The notes: generated by a model from the letters alone, not told the origin. A DNA stretch of 64,000 nucleotides from Acidobacteriota bacterium (GCA_019639155.1 JAHBSJ010000005.1:186001-250000); one strand, 5' to 3'. Counted from the stretch's first letter, positions 52,148-63,000 are shown. Made by a program: numbers and translations.

Positions 52148-53382
52148 TGAGTTTTGTCGAGACATTAAAGCTCGCATTGGACGCGATCCTTGCTCATAAA
52201 CTGCGGTCGTTCCTCACATTGCTTGGAATGATCATTGCGGTGACGGCATTCATGGTGGTTCTTTCGCTTCTCCAGGGTTTTAATGCCTATGTAGACGAAA
52301 AGATCGCGGGTATCGGCTCTAACTCATTTACCGTCCGTCGTTTTACATTCGATGATTTCCGCGACACGGATACCATTGCTGCGGCACAACGTAGAAATAA
52401 AGAACTGACCCTTGAAGAAATGCAGTTCATTAAAGAACGTTCCGCTTTGATCGCAAAGATCGGTGCCAAGGCCTTGCCGAACGTGCGAGAGATAAAACGC
52501 GGCTCTGAAACGCTTCGAGATATTCAGATCACTGGCGCGGAACCGATAATTCGCGAGATCGAGAATATCGATATCATGGAGGGGCGATATTTCACGGAAA
52601 GTGAAAACAACAATGCCATGCGCGTAGCCTTTGTCGGCTCTGATATCGCAAAAAAGCTATTTCCTCAGGGGGATGCGGTCGGCGGCGAGATATCGATCCA
52701 AGGCATCCCTTATCGGATAATTGGCGTGCAGACGGAAAAAGGAACCGTTTTCGGCCAGCCGCAAGACAGCTTTGTTCAATTGCCGTTGAAAACCTACGGC
52801 GCCAATTTCGGTGGACTTCGGGGCAGCCGTGGCATATTTTTCGTAGCTCAGCCGCGGGATGAGAAGCGCTATAACGATGCCGTCGAAGAGGCTCGAACCT
52901 TAATGCGCGTAAGGCGAAAGATCCCTTTGGGCGAGAAGGATACATTTGGTGTCTGGACCCCCGAAGCTATCACAGGTATCCGCGACCGACTCCTGGGACC
53001 GACATTTCTGGTGATCATAATGGTGCCTGCGATCGCACTGATCGTCGGAGCGATCGTGATCATGAACATCATGCTTGTTTCGGTCACGGAACGTACGAAA
53101 GAGATTGGCATTAGAAAGAGTTTGGGAGCTCGACAGGCAGATATTTTGCGGCAATTCCTGTTCGAGTCGGTCACACTGTCCGCTATTGGCGGCATAATCG
53201 GATTGATCCTCGCACAGTTATTGGGGATCGTTATCACCAACTTTGTCTTTCAGACGCGGATCCCTTTGTGGTCGGCCGCGTTCGCTATTTTAGTTTCCGG
53301 CGGCGTAGGTGTTTTGGCAGGACTGTTTCCCGCCTGGAAGGCCGCCCGGCTCGATCCGATAGAAGCGTTGAGGTCCGAATAG
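52147..53382 (+). CDS. MacB-type ABC transporter permease (first)
   Basis: 411 residues from ATG 52147, which overlaps the previous stop as TGATG. N-terminal membrane segment LGMIIAVTAFMVVLSLLQGF, a MacB-PCD periplasmic domain (about 45-270), then a C-terminal FtsX domain with three segments including VIMNIMLVSVTERTKEIGIR and ARQADILRQFLFESVTLSAI. It ends with the family sequence FPAWKAARLDPIEALRSE. Pairs with the next gene as a likely heterodimer. Confidence 0.92.
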   Translation: MSFVETLKLALDAILAHKLRSFLTLLGMIIAVTAFMVVLSLLQGFNAYVDEKIAGIGSNSFTVRRFTFDDFRDTDTIAAAQRRNKELTLEEMQFIKERSALIAKIGAKALPNVREIKRGSETLRDIQITGAEPIIREIENIDIMEGRYFTESENNNAMRVAFVGSDIAKKLFPQGDAVGGEISIQGIPYRIIGVQTEKGTVFGQPQDSFVQLPLKTYGANFGGLRGSRGIFFVAQPRDEKRYNDAVEEARTLMRVRRKIPLGEKDTFGVWTPEAITGIRDRLLGPTFLVIIMVPAIALIVGAIVIMNIMLVSVTERTKEIGIRKSLGARQADILRQFLFESVTLSAIGGIIGLILAQLLGIVITNFVFQTRIPLWSAAFAILVSGGVGVLAGLFPAWKAARLDPIEALRSE

Positions 53383-54645
53383 ATGAAGGTCGTAACAGGG
53401 TCATTTTACGAAAATCTAAAGATGGCGTTGGATACGCTTCGCGGAAACAAGCTGCGCTCGTTTCTAACGATCGTAGGCGTGGTCGTGGGCGTCATTACCG
53501 TTATGCTCATCTCCTCTATCATCAGCGGCATCAATGTGGCTGTCGAAAAAGAAGTAGAGTCATTCGGCACCAGATCCATATTTCTTTACAAATTTGATAT
53601 CGGCATTCGCACCAGCGCACCGTCGCGTGAGGAACGAATGAGAAAACCGTTGACGATGGCCGACGCCGAAGCGATCGAATCACTTTCTACCGTTGAGACC
53701 GCACTTCCCTTTCTCGACATTTCAAACAGCTTTTTTGGCGACAAGCTTACTGTGACCGGCCCGAACGGTAAGACCTCAACTTCAGTTCAGCTAAACGGCA
53801 CTCTTCCGAAGATCGAACGAACCTCCACCGAAGTGTTGATCGACGGCCGCTGGTTTTCCGAAGCCGAACACGAAGCGAAGGCAAATGTTGTAGTGATCGG
53901 TGACTTTGTTAAGGAAAGCTATTTCCCGTTTGAGTCGCCACTGGAAAAGAACCTTGACATCGGAGGCCAACAATTTCGTGTGGTCGGCGTTCTGGAAAAG
54001 CGAGAACAGCTTTTCGGTGGAGGCGGCGGGAATAATGATCAATCGAATATCATTTATATGCCCATGGGTTCGGCATTAAAACTCAAGCCCAATGCGGAAG
54101 ATCTATTTATCCTGGCGATCGCCCGAGAAGGCTCATTCGACAAAGCAAAAGACGATATTGAGGATCTCTTGCGCGTCCGCCGCAATGTGAAACTCGGTGA
54201 AAAGAACAATTTCGGAATGGCTACAGCCGCGAGTATTGTCGACCAATTTCAAGCCATTACGGGCGGCGTGTTCTTGGCGATGGTCGTCATTTCGTCTGTT
54301 GGATTGATGATCGGCGGTATCGGCGTGATGAACATTATGCTTGTCTCCGTCACCGAACGAACTCGCGAGATCGGAATTCGCAAAGCCATCGGCGCCAAGC
54401 AAAAAGACATCTTGCTTCAGTTCCTCATAGAGGCAGCAACCCTTACGGGATTCGGAGGCCTTTTCGGGTTGCTGATCGGTTGGGTGCTGTCACTTTTGAT
54501 ACAGTTATTTCTTCCGTCGTATGTGCCTCTATGGGCCCCGATTGCGGGTTTTGTGGCGAGCGTCGGGATCGGGCTAATTTTCGGGCTGTGGCCCGCATGG
54601 AAGGCGGCTCGCCTTGATCCAATAGAATCGCTCCGATATGAATGA
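53383..54645 (+). CDS. MacB-type ABC transporter permease (second)
   Basis: 420 residues; the ATG follows the previous stop directly (TAGATG). Same layout as its neighbour: NKLRSFLTIVGVVVGVITVM at the N-terminus, MacB-PCD domain, then GVMNIMLVSVTERTREIGIR and LWPAWKAARLDPIESLRYE. The two are clear paralogues. Exports peptides, lipids or antimicrobials in related systems; the substrate here is unknown. Confidence 0.92.
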   Translation: MKVVTGSFYENLKMALDTLRGNKLRSFLTIVGVVVGVITVMLISSIISGINVAVEKEVESFGTRSIFLYKFDIGIRTSAPSREERMRKPLTMADAEAIESLSTVETALPFLDISNSFFGDKLTVTGPNGKTSTSVQLNGTLPKIERTSTEVLIDGRWFSEAEHEAKANVVVIGDFVKESYFPFESPLEKNLDIGGQQFRVVGVLEKREQLFGGGGGNNDQSNIIYMPMGSALKLKPNAEDLFILAIAREGSFDKAKDDIEDLLRVRRNVKLGEKNNFGMATAASIVDQFQAITGGVFLAMVVISSVGLMIGGIGVMNIMLVSVTERTREIGIRKAIGAKQKDILLQFLIEAATLTGFGGLFGLLIGWVLSLLIQLFLPSYVPLWAPIAGFVASVGIGLIFGLWPAWKAARLDPIESLRYE

Positions 54646-54646
54646 C

Positions 54647-55570
54647 CTAAGAGATAAATCCCGGGAATAGCGCCGCCATCGTAACTCCCAAAAGGATAAT
54701 GATCAAATAGATACCGATCGACGCCGTCCAGCCGGTCATGGAGCTTACATTTTCTCCGGCGTTTTTCAACCCTATCGCGTTCATGAACACCCAATAGAGC
54801 CCTAAAAGACCTATTGACCCCAACAAGGTATAAAGTACCGGCCCGTCAGCGGGGTTCATCAATATTCCGAGGTTATCCTGCAGCAAGGCCTGTTGACCGA
54901 GGATCGGATGTATATCATCCGGGTCTTTTGCGAAAAGAAGTACCGTACTGAATACCGCACGGATCACATTCACGGGGAACGCGGCGTAGATGGCAACTGA
55001 GAAAGCCTGCCAGAATCGTAGTTTGCTGCCAAAAGCTGCCGATACAAGAACAAAGAACAAGGCAAGGAACGCATACCAGAACAGCGACCCGATCGCACCC
55101 GATATAGATTGACCTGCCCTGGCGACGGGGTTTTTCGCTTGGGCAATGGCTTCAGTTCTACCGAGCTCGATCTGCCTGCGGGCGTTGTCGTCAAGCATCG
55201 GCATTTCGAGGGTCTTGTCTACCGTGAAGTTGGTTATGCGTTCAGGTGTAAGGCGCTGGATGAACAGGTTACTGTAAACCGCAGATAAGGCCGCCATGAT
55301 CAGGAACGCAGCAAGCCATTTCGGATCTCGGCGAAAACTTCGGAACACCTCACTCGGTGAATGGAAGATCATATGCAGCGTGGATGCCGTTGACATTCCG
55401 GCCTCGCCGCTTGCACCAATAGGATCAATAAAGCTCAATCCGATCACAAGGCCGCCACCGAGCAGCAACGCTATACCGGCGCCGGTAAGTCCCGGTAGCA
55501 GGCCGGCAACACTTAGAATGGCGAGCAGAAAACCTAGAACCGCCAGAATGATACCTGCAATTCGATTCAT
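54647..55570 (-). CDS. Yip1-domain-type membrane protein
   Basis: 307 residues. Two N-terminal segments (AGIILAVLGFLLAILSVAGL and a following Gly/Leu-rich one), then a Yip1-like core with a DPKWLAAFLIMAALSAVYSN opening and three or four more segments. The conserved membrane-edge pattern (F-x-SP-x-E-x-FR in HSPSEVFRSFR) is typical of bacterial Yip1-like proteins. Function unknown. Converges with the exporter operon, leaving one base between the stops. Confidence 0.7.
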   Translation of the reverse strand: MNRIAGIILAVLGFLLAILSVAGLLPGLTGAGIALLLGGGLVIGLSFIDPIGASGEAGMSTASTLHMIFHSPSEVFRSFRRDPKWLAAFLIMAALSAVYSNLFIQRLTPERITNFTVDKTLEMPMLDDNARRQIELGRTEAIAQAKNPVARAGQSISGAIGSLFWYAFLALFFVLVSAAFGSKLRFWQAFSVAIYAAFPVNVIRAVFSTVLLFAKDPDDIHPILGQQALLQDNLGILMNPADGPVLYTLLGSIGLLGLYWVFMNAIGLKNAGENVSSMTGWTASIGIYLIIILLGVTMAALFPGFIS

Positions 55571-55650
55571 GAAATTCCTCCAAGTCGAGTTTTGTAAAGC
55601 CGAAGTTTGTAATACGAAAAGTATCGGGTTTTGTTCAAAAGATCTTTGGC

Positions 55651-56628
55651 TCAGAGATCACCGATGCGTATGCAGGCAGCCAGATGGTTCGGAGAATACT
55701 CCTTAAGTTCGGGGATGTCCTTTGCGCAGTCCGGGATAGCAAACGGACATCTTGTACGAAAGCGGCACCCGGACGGTGGATCAACGGGCGTCGGGACATC
55801 TCCCTCCAAGACGATCCGCTGACGTTTTTTTGAAGGTTCGGGAATTGGGATAGCTGAAAGGAGGGCTTTCGTATAAGGATGGAGCGGCCGACCATATAAT
55901 TCCTGAGCTTCTGCGATCTCGACGATTTTGCCAAGGTACATGACCGCAATTCGGTCAGATATATGTTCGACGACTGCAAGACCGTGCGAAATAAACAAAT
56001 ATGTCAATCCGAATTCCTCTTGTAGGTCCTGGAGGAGATTAACGACCTGTGCCTGCACTGAGACGTCGAGAGCCGAAACCGGCTCATCGCAAATAATGAG
56101 CTTAGGCTCGAGAGCAAGTGCACGCGCGATCCCGATGCGTTGACGCTGGCCGCCCGAAAATTCATGGGGATAGCGATCGGCATAACGCGGATCGAGGCCG
56201 ACCTTCTCCAGCAGTTCCGCAACCTTGCGATGCTGCTCGTCCCGCGTCCCGATCTTATGGATACGCAGCGGCTCAGCAATTATTGATCTGACGCTAAGAC
56301 GAGGATTCAGGCTGGCGTAGGGATCCTGAAAGATCATCTGCATCTCGCGTCGGAGTTCCTGCATTCTAGCGAAAGAATGCCCTACAATATTCTCACCTTC
56401 GTATCGTATCGTTCCAGATGTAGGCTCGATAAGGCGAAGGATACTCCTGCCAACTGTCGATTTTCCGCAGCCCGATTCACCAACCAGCCCAAGTGTTTCG
56501 CCCCGACGCATCTCGAACGAAACACCGTCGACGGCTCGCACGACATTGTCTTTGCCCTTTATCGGAAAGTGTTTTACGAGATCGTCGACCACCAACAGCC
56601 TGTCGGCAACTGTTCCCGGAGCTGTCAT
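55651..56628 (-). CDS. Oligopeptide/dipeptide ABC transporter ATP-binding protein (OppF/DppF type)
   Basis: 325 residues. Walker [39 protein letters not shown], signature [20 protein letters not shown], Walker [20 protein letters not shown], and the Opp-specific C-terminal iron-sulfur-like Cys pattern in [18 protein letters not shown]. It overlaps the OppD-type gene by 4 bases. No permease or binding protein is nearby. Confidence 0.93.
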   Translation of the reverse strand: MTAPGTVADRLLVVDDLVKHFPIKGKDNVVRAVDGVSFEMRRGETLGLVGESGCGKSTVGRSILRLIEPTSGTIRYEGENIVGHSFARMQELRREMQMIFQDPYASLNPRLSVRSIIAEPLRIHKIGTRDEQHRKVAELLEKVGLDPRYADRYPHEFSGGQRQRIGIARALALEPKLIICDEPVSALDVSVQAQVVNLLQDLQEEFGLTYLFISHGLAVVEHISDRIAVMYLGKIVEIAEAQELYGRPLHPYTKALLSAIPIPEPSKKRQRIVLEGDVPTPVDPPSGCRFRTRCPFAIPDCAKDIPELKEYSPNHLAACIRIGDL

Positions 56629-57626
56629 AAAGCAACCTCTGATCGCTGTTGTTCAGCGTAAAGCCGGCACCGTACATGTGCCCCGTCATCAAGTTGATAG
56701 AGCGGAACCTCTCCAAATTCGCATGACGCCATCCTTTCCGAACAACGATCCGCAAAATGGCAGCCTGAGGGTAACTCTGTCAGGTTCGGCACCATACCTT
56801 CTATAGTTCGCAGGCGGTGTTGGCGGGCGGCACCGGTTTCGGGAAGTTTCGGAACGGAATTCAGTAGTCCCTTTGTGTACGGATGTTTTGGTGATGAGAA
56901 AAGTTCATCTACACCGCTTGTTTCGACGATCTTGCCTGTATACATCACGCAAACCCTGTCCCCAACTTCTGCCACAACTCCAAGATCATGTGTGATCAGA
57001 AGCACGGCCATATTGCGATCACGGCGCAATGCATCAAGCAGTTCCAATATTTGGGCCTGTATCGTTGCGTCCAATGCGGTCGTCGGTTCGTCGGCGATAA
57101 GAAGTTCAGGATCGCACGCCAAAGCCATAGCGATCATGATGCGTTGACGCATACCGCCGGAAAGCTGATGCGGATAGTCGTCGTAACGCATTTTCGGCGA
57201 TGGTATCGCCACCTCCCGCATAGAGTCGATCGCGGCTGCACGAGCTGCCGCCTTATTCAATCCTTTATGCAGCCGCAATGCCTCAGAGATCTGCTCGCCA
57301 ACCGAAAAAACAGGATTAAGGGATGTCATCGGATCCTGAAAGATCATTGCGATCTCGTTGCCGCGTATCTCACGCATTCGGGATTGCGACGATCTTGTCA
57401 GGTCCTCACCTTTGTATAGGATACTCCCGGCCGCAATGCGTCCCGGTTCAGAGACCAGGCCCATGATCGAAAGAGCTGTCACCGATTTTCCGCATCCGGA
57501 TTCGCCGACAATGCACAGAAGTTCGCCGCGACCAATGGAAAAGGTCACGTCATCAACGGAGCGAACGAGGCCTGCGGACGTTTTGAACTGTGTCCGCAGG
57601 CCGATGACTTCAAGAAGCTTTTCCAT
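56625..57626 (-). CDS. Oligopeptide/dipeptide ABC transporter ATP-binding protein (OppD/DppD type)
   Basis: 333 residues. [20 protein letters not shown] (Walker A), [20 protein letters not shown], signature [20 protein letters not shown], Walker [21 protein letters not shown], and the OppD C-terminal tail [20 protein letters not shown]. Partner of the OppF-type ATPase downstream; together they would power uptake of peptides or similar solutes through permeases encoded elsewhere. Confidence 0.93.
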   Translation of the reverse strand: MEKLLEVIGLRTQFKTSAGLVRSVDDVTFSIGRGELLCIVGESGCGKSVTALSIMGLVSEPGRIAAGSILYKGEDLTRSSQSRMREIRGNEIAMIFQDPMTSLNPVFSVGEQISEALRLHKGLNKAAARAAAIDSMREVAIPSPKMRYDDYPHQLSGGMRQRIMIAMALACDPELLIADEPTTALDATIQAQILELLDALRRDRNMAVLLITHDLGVVAEVGDRVCVMYTGKIVETSGVDELFSSPKHPYTKGLLNSVPKLPETGAARQHRLRTIEGMVPNLTELPSGCHFADRCSERMASCEFGEVPLYQLDDGAHVRCRLYAEQQRSEVAL

Positions 57627-57636
57627 CGGCGATCGT

Positions 57637-60600
57637 CTATTTGTTTCGGACCGGATCGGCGGGCCGACGCGGCAGCCGGACCGGTGTTGTGATCTTCTTC
57701 AAAACTTCTGCCACCGCTCGTTCAAGCTGTGGATCCCGTCCCGCGATCACACTCTTGGGATCGTTTTCGACCTCGATGTCAGGATCAACCCCATAGCCTT
57801 CGATGATGTACTCTCCTTTAGCATTTGCCAATGCCGACTCCGGAACGCTTACATTTCCGCCGTCTATGAATGAGCCGCGGTTTGTAATACCGACAACGCC
57901 GCCCCAACTACGCTTGCCGATTAGAATGCCGAGTCCGGCTTCTCTGAACATATAGGGGAAAATATCACCATCAGAAGCTGAGTTCTCATTAAGAATAGCG
58001 ATCATCGGGCCAAGAAATACGCCGTCGGGATACGTCGAACCCTCTTGGTCATAGCTGCGGTAATTTACGCCTAAAAGTTTCCTTCTAAGCCTCTCTATGA
58101 TCATCCTAGAGACATTTCCACCGCCATTCGCCCTAACGTCTATGACAAGGCCCTCCTTGTTTAGTTGTGGATAATACCATTTGATGAATTCGCGAATGCC
58201 GGGAGCCCCCATATCGGGAATATGCAAATATCCGAGGCGTCCATTTGATAGCGAATCGACGCGCTTGCGGTTCGATTCCACCCAATCGAGATAGATCAAG
58301 TCACTCTCGCTTGTGATCGGTCGTACTGTGATCTTACGCGCCCCTTGTGGCGAAGGCGTGCTGTTCACCATCAATGTGACCGCATTCTCTGCCTTCCCTC
58401 GTAGGTATGAATAAATATCCCGATCGCCCGTCACGTCCTCGCCGTTGATCGAAATGATATAGTCTCCGACTTTGGCCGTGCTCCCGACCTCGGTCAATGG
58501 CGACCGATATATCTCTTCTTCGTTTTGACCCTTGTAGATCTTTGAGATCTTGAATCTGTTCGCGGCTTTATCAACCACAAATTGAGCACCAAGCAGTGCG
58601 ACCCGAACGCGAGGGGGCAAATTCATATCGCCGCCGTCTACGTATGCGTGCTGAACGGTCAGTTCTGACGACATTTCCGCAATGATGTAGTTCAAATCCG
58701 CCCGATGTGCGACGTGCGGAAGCCACTTTCGATAATCTTCCCGGATCTTGCCCCAATCAAATCCATGCATGTTGGCGGCATAAAACCAGTCGCGGTACTT
58801 CCGCCACGATTCATTGAAGATCTGTTCCCATTCTTTTACAGGATCGATCTCTGTTGCTAGACCCGCAATCGAAACGGGCTTGCGGGTTCGCTCCGCGTTC
58901 GGGTTCGCGTCGAACAATGAGAATCCGCCCTGGCCGCCAACCAACATCTTATTTCCGTCGGACGATAGGGTATAGCCGCCGGCGGGCGTCAAAACCGTTG
59001 TTTCCCGTCGATCCTTTAGCGAATAGATCTTCAATGACGGCTGGGTCTCGGCTTGTCTGCCATAGATGAAAGGCGGCTGTGTTCTATATATCAGATGGCC
59101 GCGATTGACAGATAGGCTATTGTAGTTCTCGGAGGACACCGGCACGCGGGCGACACGTGTTTCGATCCCGTCAAAGTCAATTTTCTCAGGCCCTTGCGGC
59201 GAGGCCGGAGCGGCCGGTGCCGGGGCTCCTTCTTTCTTTTCCTCAATAATGGCGACCTCATCACTTTCGGGTCCGAATGGGTTCTTCGCATCGGCCTTTA
59301 ATGCCAAAGCAAAGATACCGGCCATTCTGTTGGTCGCGTAGTTAAATTCTGAATTTGAAATTTGCGGCGCGAATTCCCTAGAACTTAGAAAAAAGAGATG
59401 CTCGCCGGAAGGATCCCAAGCCGGATTTGACGAAAAGAACATTTCAGGGGTGACCCGATATGTCTTGCTGTCCTCTGAGCTCCATACGTGTATCGCACGA
59501 AGCCCGTTTGCGCTGACCATAGAGTAGGCAAGGAAACCGCCTTTTGGTGACCAGGTATAGTCAAGGATCTGCCCATTGGGCGCGTCTGCGACGACATCCA
59601 GCTTTTTCGTAGAAACCGTAAAGATATAGACCTTTCCGTCCTTATCGGAAAATGCGATACGTTTTCCGTCCGCGGACCATACCGGCGAATATTTTTGTCC
59701 CCTGGTCCCATTCGTCATCTGAACGGGTGCAGTCGAACCATCCTGATCGACGAACCAGAGCTCTTCCTCACCTGACCGGTCGGATATATAAGCAATGGTC
59801 CTACCGTCCGGCGACCAAGCCGGCAGCCGGTCGTGGGCGTCGGAACTGCGTGTCAGGTTTCGGACACCTCCTTTTTCGATTGGTACTGTAAAAATGTCGC
59901 CTCTTGCGGCAAATACTGCCCTCTCTCCCTTAGGGCTTAGGTTGAACGACGAAATTAGATTTCCAACCGAAACCTGCCGCTTTCTCCTGTTGATCCCATC
60001 ATCCGGAACCGAAATATTAAGCTTTGTGGCCCTCTTTGAAGCAGTATCAAAGATCTCAAGCTCGCCGTCGCGCTCATATATAATTCGAGACCGTTCATCT
60101 GAGCTTGGCCAACGAATGTCCCAGTCACGGTTCTTGGTAATTTGCGTGATCCTGGAGGTTGCTACATCGAACGAATATAGATTGAACTTTCCGTCCTTAT
60201 CAGAGTTGTAATAAATGGTTCCGCCGAGCCACATAGGGTCGCGCGTGGCCCTTTTGGCATCTGAGACCAACTTAACGTCATTTGTAGAAAGATCGTAAAT
60301 GTACAACTTATTCGCTTGGCCGCCGCTGTATCGTTTTTCCGGACGGAAATCTCGAAATAGCGGCGAATAGACGATCTTCGTACCGTCAGCGGAAAATGCC
60401 CCGGAACCGGCCTCCGGCATCGGCATCGGATCGGAAGGACCGCCTTGCGGCGAGACAGTGTAGATCTTCGCTATCGGTAGTGACCACGAGTCGCGGCTTC
60501 CTCGATAGTAGATCTTGCCGTCCGGGGTCCAACCAAGCACCTGATTGTCATAACCCCATCGCGGGGCAAGCGGACCTCTCGACGGATAAAATGTCAGCTG

Positions 60601-60891
60601 ACGTGGTTCGCCGCCCGTGGACGGGATCACATAAACCTGCTCGTCGCCATCATACTGCCCGGTAAACGCGATCCATTTACCGTCCGAAGAGAATTTCGGG
60701 AAGGTCTCGACACCTGGATGAGCGGTCAACCGGGTCGCCGTGCCGCCCGCCGCAGAAGCGGTCCAAAGATCGCCGCCATAAGAGAAAACGACTCTATCAG
60801 TGTGTAAATCGGGGAACCGAAGTAGCTTGGACTGAGAATATCCCGATGTCGTTACAACAAGCAAAAGTGAGAACAATATGAGCTTCTTCAT
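57637..60891 (-). CDS. Tricorn-like S41 peptidase with beta-propellers and PDZ domain
   Basis: 1084 residues from ATG 60891, with AAGGA 8 bases upstream and a signal peptide (KKLILFSLLLVVTTSGYSQS). Residues 25-600 are beta-propeller repeats of the PD40/tricorn type (for example FSDKDGKVYIFTVSTKK, LPAWSPDGRTIAYIS, SPVWSADGKRIAFS). A tricorn core (about 690-750), a PDZ domain (about 760-850) and the S41 catalytic domain follow, with GGGNVSRMIIERL and the catalytic Ser in ENSASDGDIFPYMF (about Ser973). It is a secreted or periplasmic protease, probably acting on peptides in an enclosed chamber. Divergent from the CtpA-like gene. Confidence 0.92.
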   Translation of the reverse strand: MKKLILFSLLLVVTTSGYSQSKLLRFPDLHTDRVVFSYGGDLWTASAAGGTATRLTAHPGVETFPKFSSDGKWIAFTGQYDGDEQVYVIPSTGGEPRQLTFYPSRGPLAPRWGYDNQVLGWTPDGKIYYRGSRDSWSLPIAKIYTVSPQGGPSDPMPMPEAGSGAFSADGTKIVYSPLFRDFRPEKRYSGGQANKLYIYDLSTNDVKLVSDAKRATRDPMWLGGTIYYNSDKDGKFNLYSFDVATSRITQITKNRDWDIRWPSSDERSRIIYERDGELEIFDTASKRATKLNISVPDDGINRRKRQVSVGNLISSFNLSPKGERAVFAARGDIFTVPIEKGGVRNLTRSSDAHDRLPAWSPDGRTIAYISDRSGEEELWFVDQDGSTAPVQMTNGTRGQKYSPVWSADGKRIAFSDKDGKVYIFTVSTKKLDVVADAPNGQILDYTWSPKGGFLAYSMVSANGLRAIHVWSSEDSKTYRVTPEMFFSSNPAWDPSGEHLFFLSSREFAPQISNSEFNYATNRMAGIFALALKADAKNPFGPESDEVAIIEEKKEGAPAPAAPASPQGPEKIDFDGIETRVARVPVSSENYNSLSVNRGHLIYRTQPPFIYGRQAETQPSLKIYSLKDRRETTVLTPAGGYTLSSDGNKMLVGGQGGFSLFDANPNAERTRKPVSIAGLATEIDPVKEWEQIFNESWRKYRDWFYAANMHGFDWGKIREDYRKWLPHVAHRADLNYIIAEMSSELTVQHAYVDGGDMNLPPRVRVALLGAQFVVDKAANRFKISKIYKGQNEEEIYRSPLTEVGSTAKVGDYIISINGEDVTGDRDIYSYLRGKAENAVTLMVNSTPSPQGARKITVRPITSESDLIYLDWVESNRKRVDSLSNGRLGYLHIPDMGAPGIREFIKWYYPQLNKEGLVIDVRANGGGNVSRMIIERLRRKLLGVNYRSYDQEGSTYPDGVFLGPMIAILNENSASDGDIFPYMFREAGLGILIGKRSWGGVVGITNRGSFIDGGNVSVPESALANAKGEYIIEGYGVDPDIEVENDPKSVIAGRDPQLERAVAEVLKKITTPVRLPRRPADPVRNK

Positions 60892-61102
60892 TATTTTTCC
60901 TTCCAGAAATGGACGATCTAAGTGGACGAGTTGCTTACGCAAACAAAGAAAGAAAAGTTTACATTAAGTTCGCCCTTCCGGCGAAACCCCGGGACCGTTG
61001 TTAAGCTTGGCGTGCAACCATATTCATCGCATTTTCCTCAAACTGATGTTATTCTTTGACTTGGCCTTACTTGGCCGCAATTTTTTAATTTCGAGGCATT
61101 TT

Positions 61103-62812
61103 GTGAACCCTTACCGACGAATCTTTCCTGCCTTATTTTTAGCCTTGGGCCTTTCGGTTGGCGCATTCGCACAAACTGATAATAGTTCGGCCGCTGGAGT
61201 GCGTACCGGATCTCAAAAGAGTTCTGCCAATGTCGACTCAATCCAGCGGGAATTCCGGGAAGCTCTCGCATTGATCGAGCAGAATTATGTCGGAGGATCC
61301 AAGCTGAATTATAACGATGTCGTAAAGACATCGATCGACACAATGCTCCATGCCTTGGACCCGCATTCCAACTATTTCGACGCTAAAGAATTCGAACAGT
61401 TTAAAACAGATCAGAGTTCAAGATATTTCGGTATCGGGGCCACGATCGGAGATCTTTCGGATGCTAACGGTAACGTAATAGCAACCTACATTAAGGCGAC
61501 ATTCGACAATGCTCCTGCTCACAAGGCTGGTCTTCGCTACGGAGACAAGATCGTCGAGGTCAACGGAGAATCGATGCTGGGCAAGCCTTTCAGTGAGGTT
61601 CGCGGCTTTCTTCGCGGTCCGCAAGGAACTAAAGCGAAGATCACGGTCGAAAGACTGGAAACCGGCAAACTTGAAACGGTCGAGATCGTTCGAGACGCCG
61701 TTCCGCAGCCGTCTATCAGTGAAGCCTATCTGATACGTCCGGGCGTCGGTTACATGGCCATGCGCGGAGGGTTCAATCAAACAACCTACAACGAGTTCGT
61801 TCGGGCAATGAGGTCGCTTAAAGCCGCTGGCATGCAGCAGCTTGTGATCGACCTCCGGGATAACGGCGGCGGTCTTGTGAGTCAGGCTTATCGTGTTGCA
61901 AACGCATTTTTGAACGAAGGCCAGACGGTTTTTACACAGCGGGGCCGCATACAGGGCGTCAGTGAAAGATACTCGGCCCAGAATCGCGTTCCTGACAGGT
62001 CGCCGGTGGTTATCCTCGTAAACAGGCAAACCGCTTCGGCTTCGGAGATACTTGCCGGAGCGCTTCAAGACCATGATCGTGCACTGATAGTAGGTGAGAA
62101 CACATTTGGCAAGGGGCTTGTACAGAACCCTTTTCAGCTCGAATACGGTTCGATGCTTCTGCTCACGATTGCAAAATATCAAACACCATCAGGCCGGCAG
62201 ATCCAAAAAGATTATTCCGACGGCGGACTGTATAACTACTATACCGATGGCGGTAGTTTCCGTGGAGAAGGCCAGGAAAATAAGCCACGCGGGCCTGAAA
62301 GCCAGACTGACACAGGCCGTCCGGTATATAGCGGCGGCGGCATCCAGCCTGATGTAGAGATCAAGCCAAGGACCATTCCGATCGAGCGGGCCCGTAGCCA
62401 ACAGCGGTTGGCCAATCCAGTCTTTGCGTTTGCCATGGAACTCAGCCAAGGCCGCGTAAAGGATTTTGAGTCATACAAGACCTACCACCCGATAAAGTTT
62501 GACCATGACATCAGTACCGCAGATTTTGCAATTACGGAAAAGCTGTTTGCCGCATTCAAGAAGTTTGCCGCTGCAAAATACAAGATAGCTGAAGCCCAAA
62601 TCGAGAAAGAGCGGGAGTTCGTTGAAAGGACTCTGAGGACGGAGTTGGTGACGGCAGCTTACGGTTCACAGACGTCGTTTCAGGTGTTAAATGAGTACGA
62701 TGATCAGCTTCTTAAAGCATTAGAGCTGCTTCCACAGGCGAAACAACTCGCTTTAAAAGCAGAACAGATCCGAGCGGGAGGCTCGCCGAATACTGCAGAC
62801 CAAAATCAGTGA
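61103..62812 (+). CDS. ctpA: C-terminal processing peptidase (CtpA family, S41)
   Basis: 569 residues from GTG 61103, with GAGG 6 bases upstream, which gives a clean signal peptide (NPYRRIFPALFLALGLSVGA). Longer frames reach 60998 but lack a ribosome site. A PDZ domain (about 110-190; KAGLRYGDKIVEVNGESMLG) precedes the S41 domain with the Ser-Lys dyad in NRQTASASEILAGALQDHDR and VGENTFGKGLVQNP. C-terminal helices (about 460-560) are long and charged. It removes C-terminal peptides from periplasmic proteins. Confidence 0.92.
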   Translation: MNPYRRIFPALFLALGLSVGAFAQTDNSSAAGVRTGSQKSSANVDSIQREFREALALIEQNYVGGSKLNYNDVVKTSIDTMLHALDPHSNYFDAKEFEQFKTDQSSRYFGIGATIGDLSDANGNVIATYIKATFDNAPAHKAGLRYGDKIVEVNGESMLGKPFSEVRGFLRGPQGTKAKITVERLETGKLETVEIVRDAVPQPSISEAYLIRPGVGYMAMRGGFNQTTYNEFVRAMRSLKAAGMQQLVIDLRDNGGGLVSQAYRVANAFLNEGQTVFTQRGRIQGVSERYSAQNRVPDRSPVVILVNRQTASASEILAGALQDHDRALIVGENTFGKGLVQNPFQLEYGSMLLLTIAKYQTPSGRQIQKDYSDGGLYNYYTDGGSFRGEGQENKPRGPESQTDTGRPVYSGGGIQPDVEIKPRTIPIERARSQQRLANPVFAFAMELSQGRVKDFESYKTYHPIKFDHDISTADFAITEKLFAAFKKFAAAKYKIAEAQIEKEREFVERTLRTELVTAAYGSQTSFQVLNEYDDQLLKALELLPQAKQLALKAEQIRAGGSPNTADQNQ

Positions 62813-62818
62813 TCCGCT

Positions 62819-62989
62819 CTAACCGAACATCCACTGCAGCAAATAATACAGGCCCACAGTTGCTCCGCCTAGCAACAATAAAAGCAATATGACGACGCCT
62901 GCTACCGCGATCTTGAATTTTCGATAGCGGTGCGGATCCGGCGGAGAAAGCTGATTTTGTGGAAAATACGGCGGCGGTCGATTCAACAT
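62819..62989 (-). CDS. Small single-span membrane protein (56 residues)
   Basis: Read directly from the sequence: ATG 62989, GGAGG 5 bases upstream, TAG 62819. A Pro-rich N-terminus (LNRPPPYFPQNQLSPPDPHR), a short basic stretch (YRKFK), one hydrophobic segment (IAVAGVVILLLLLLGGATVG) and a short end (LYYLLQWMFG). The charge placement suggests the N-terminus stays in the cytoplasm. It lies 11 bases after the M28 peptidase gene and converges with ctpA (6-base gap). Function unknown. Confidence 0.7.
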   Translation of the reverse strand: MLNRPPPYFPQNQLSPPDPHRYRKFKIAVAGVVILLLLLLGGATVGLYYLLQWMFG

Positions 62990-63000
62990 AATTCCTCCGA

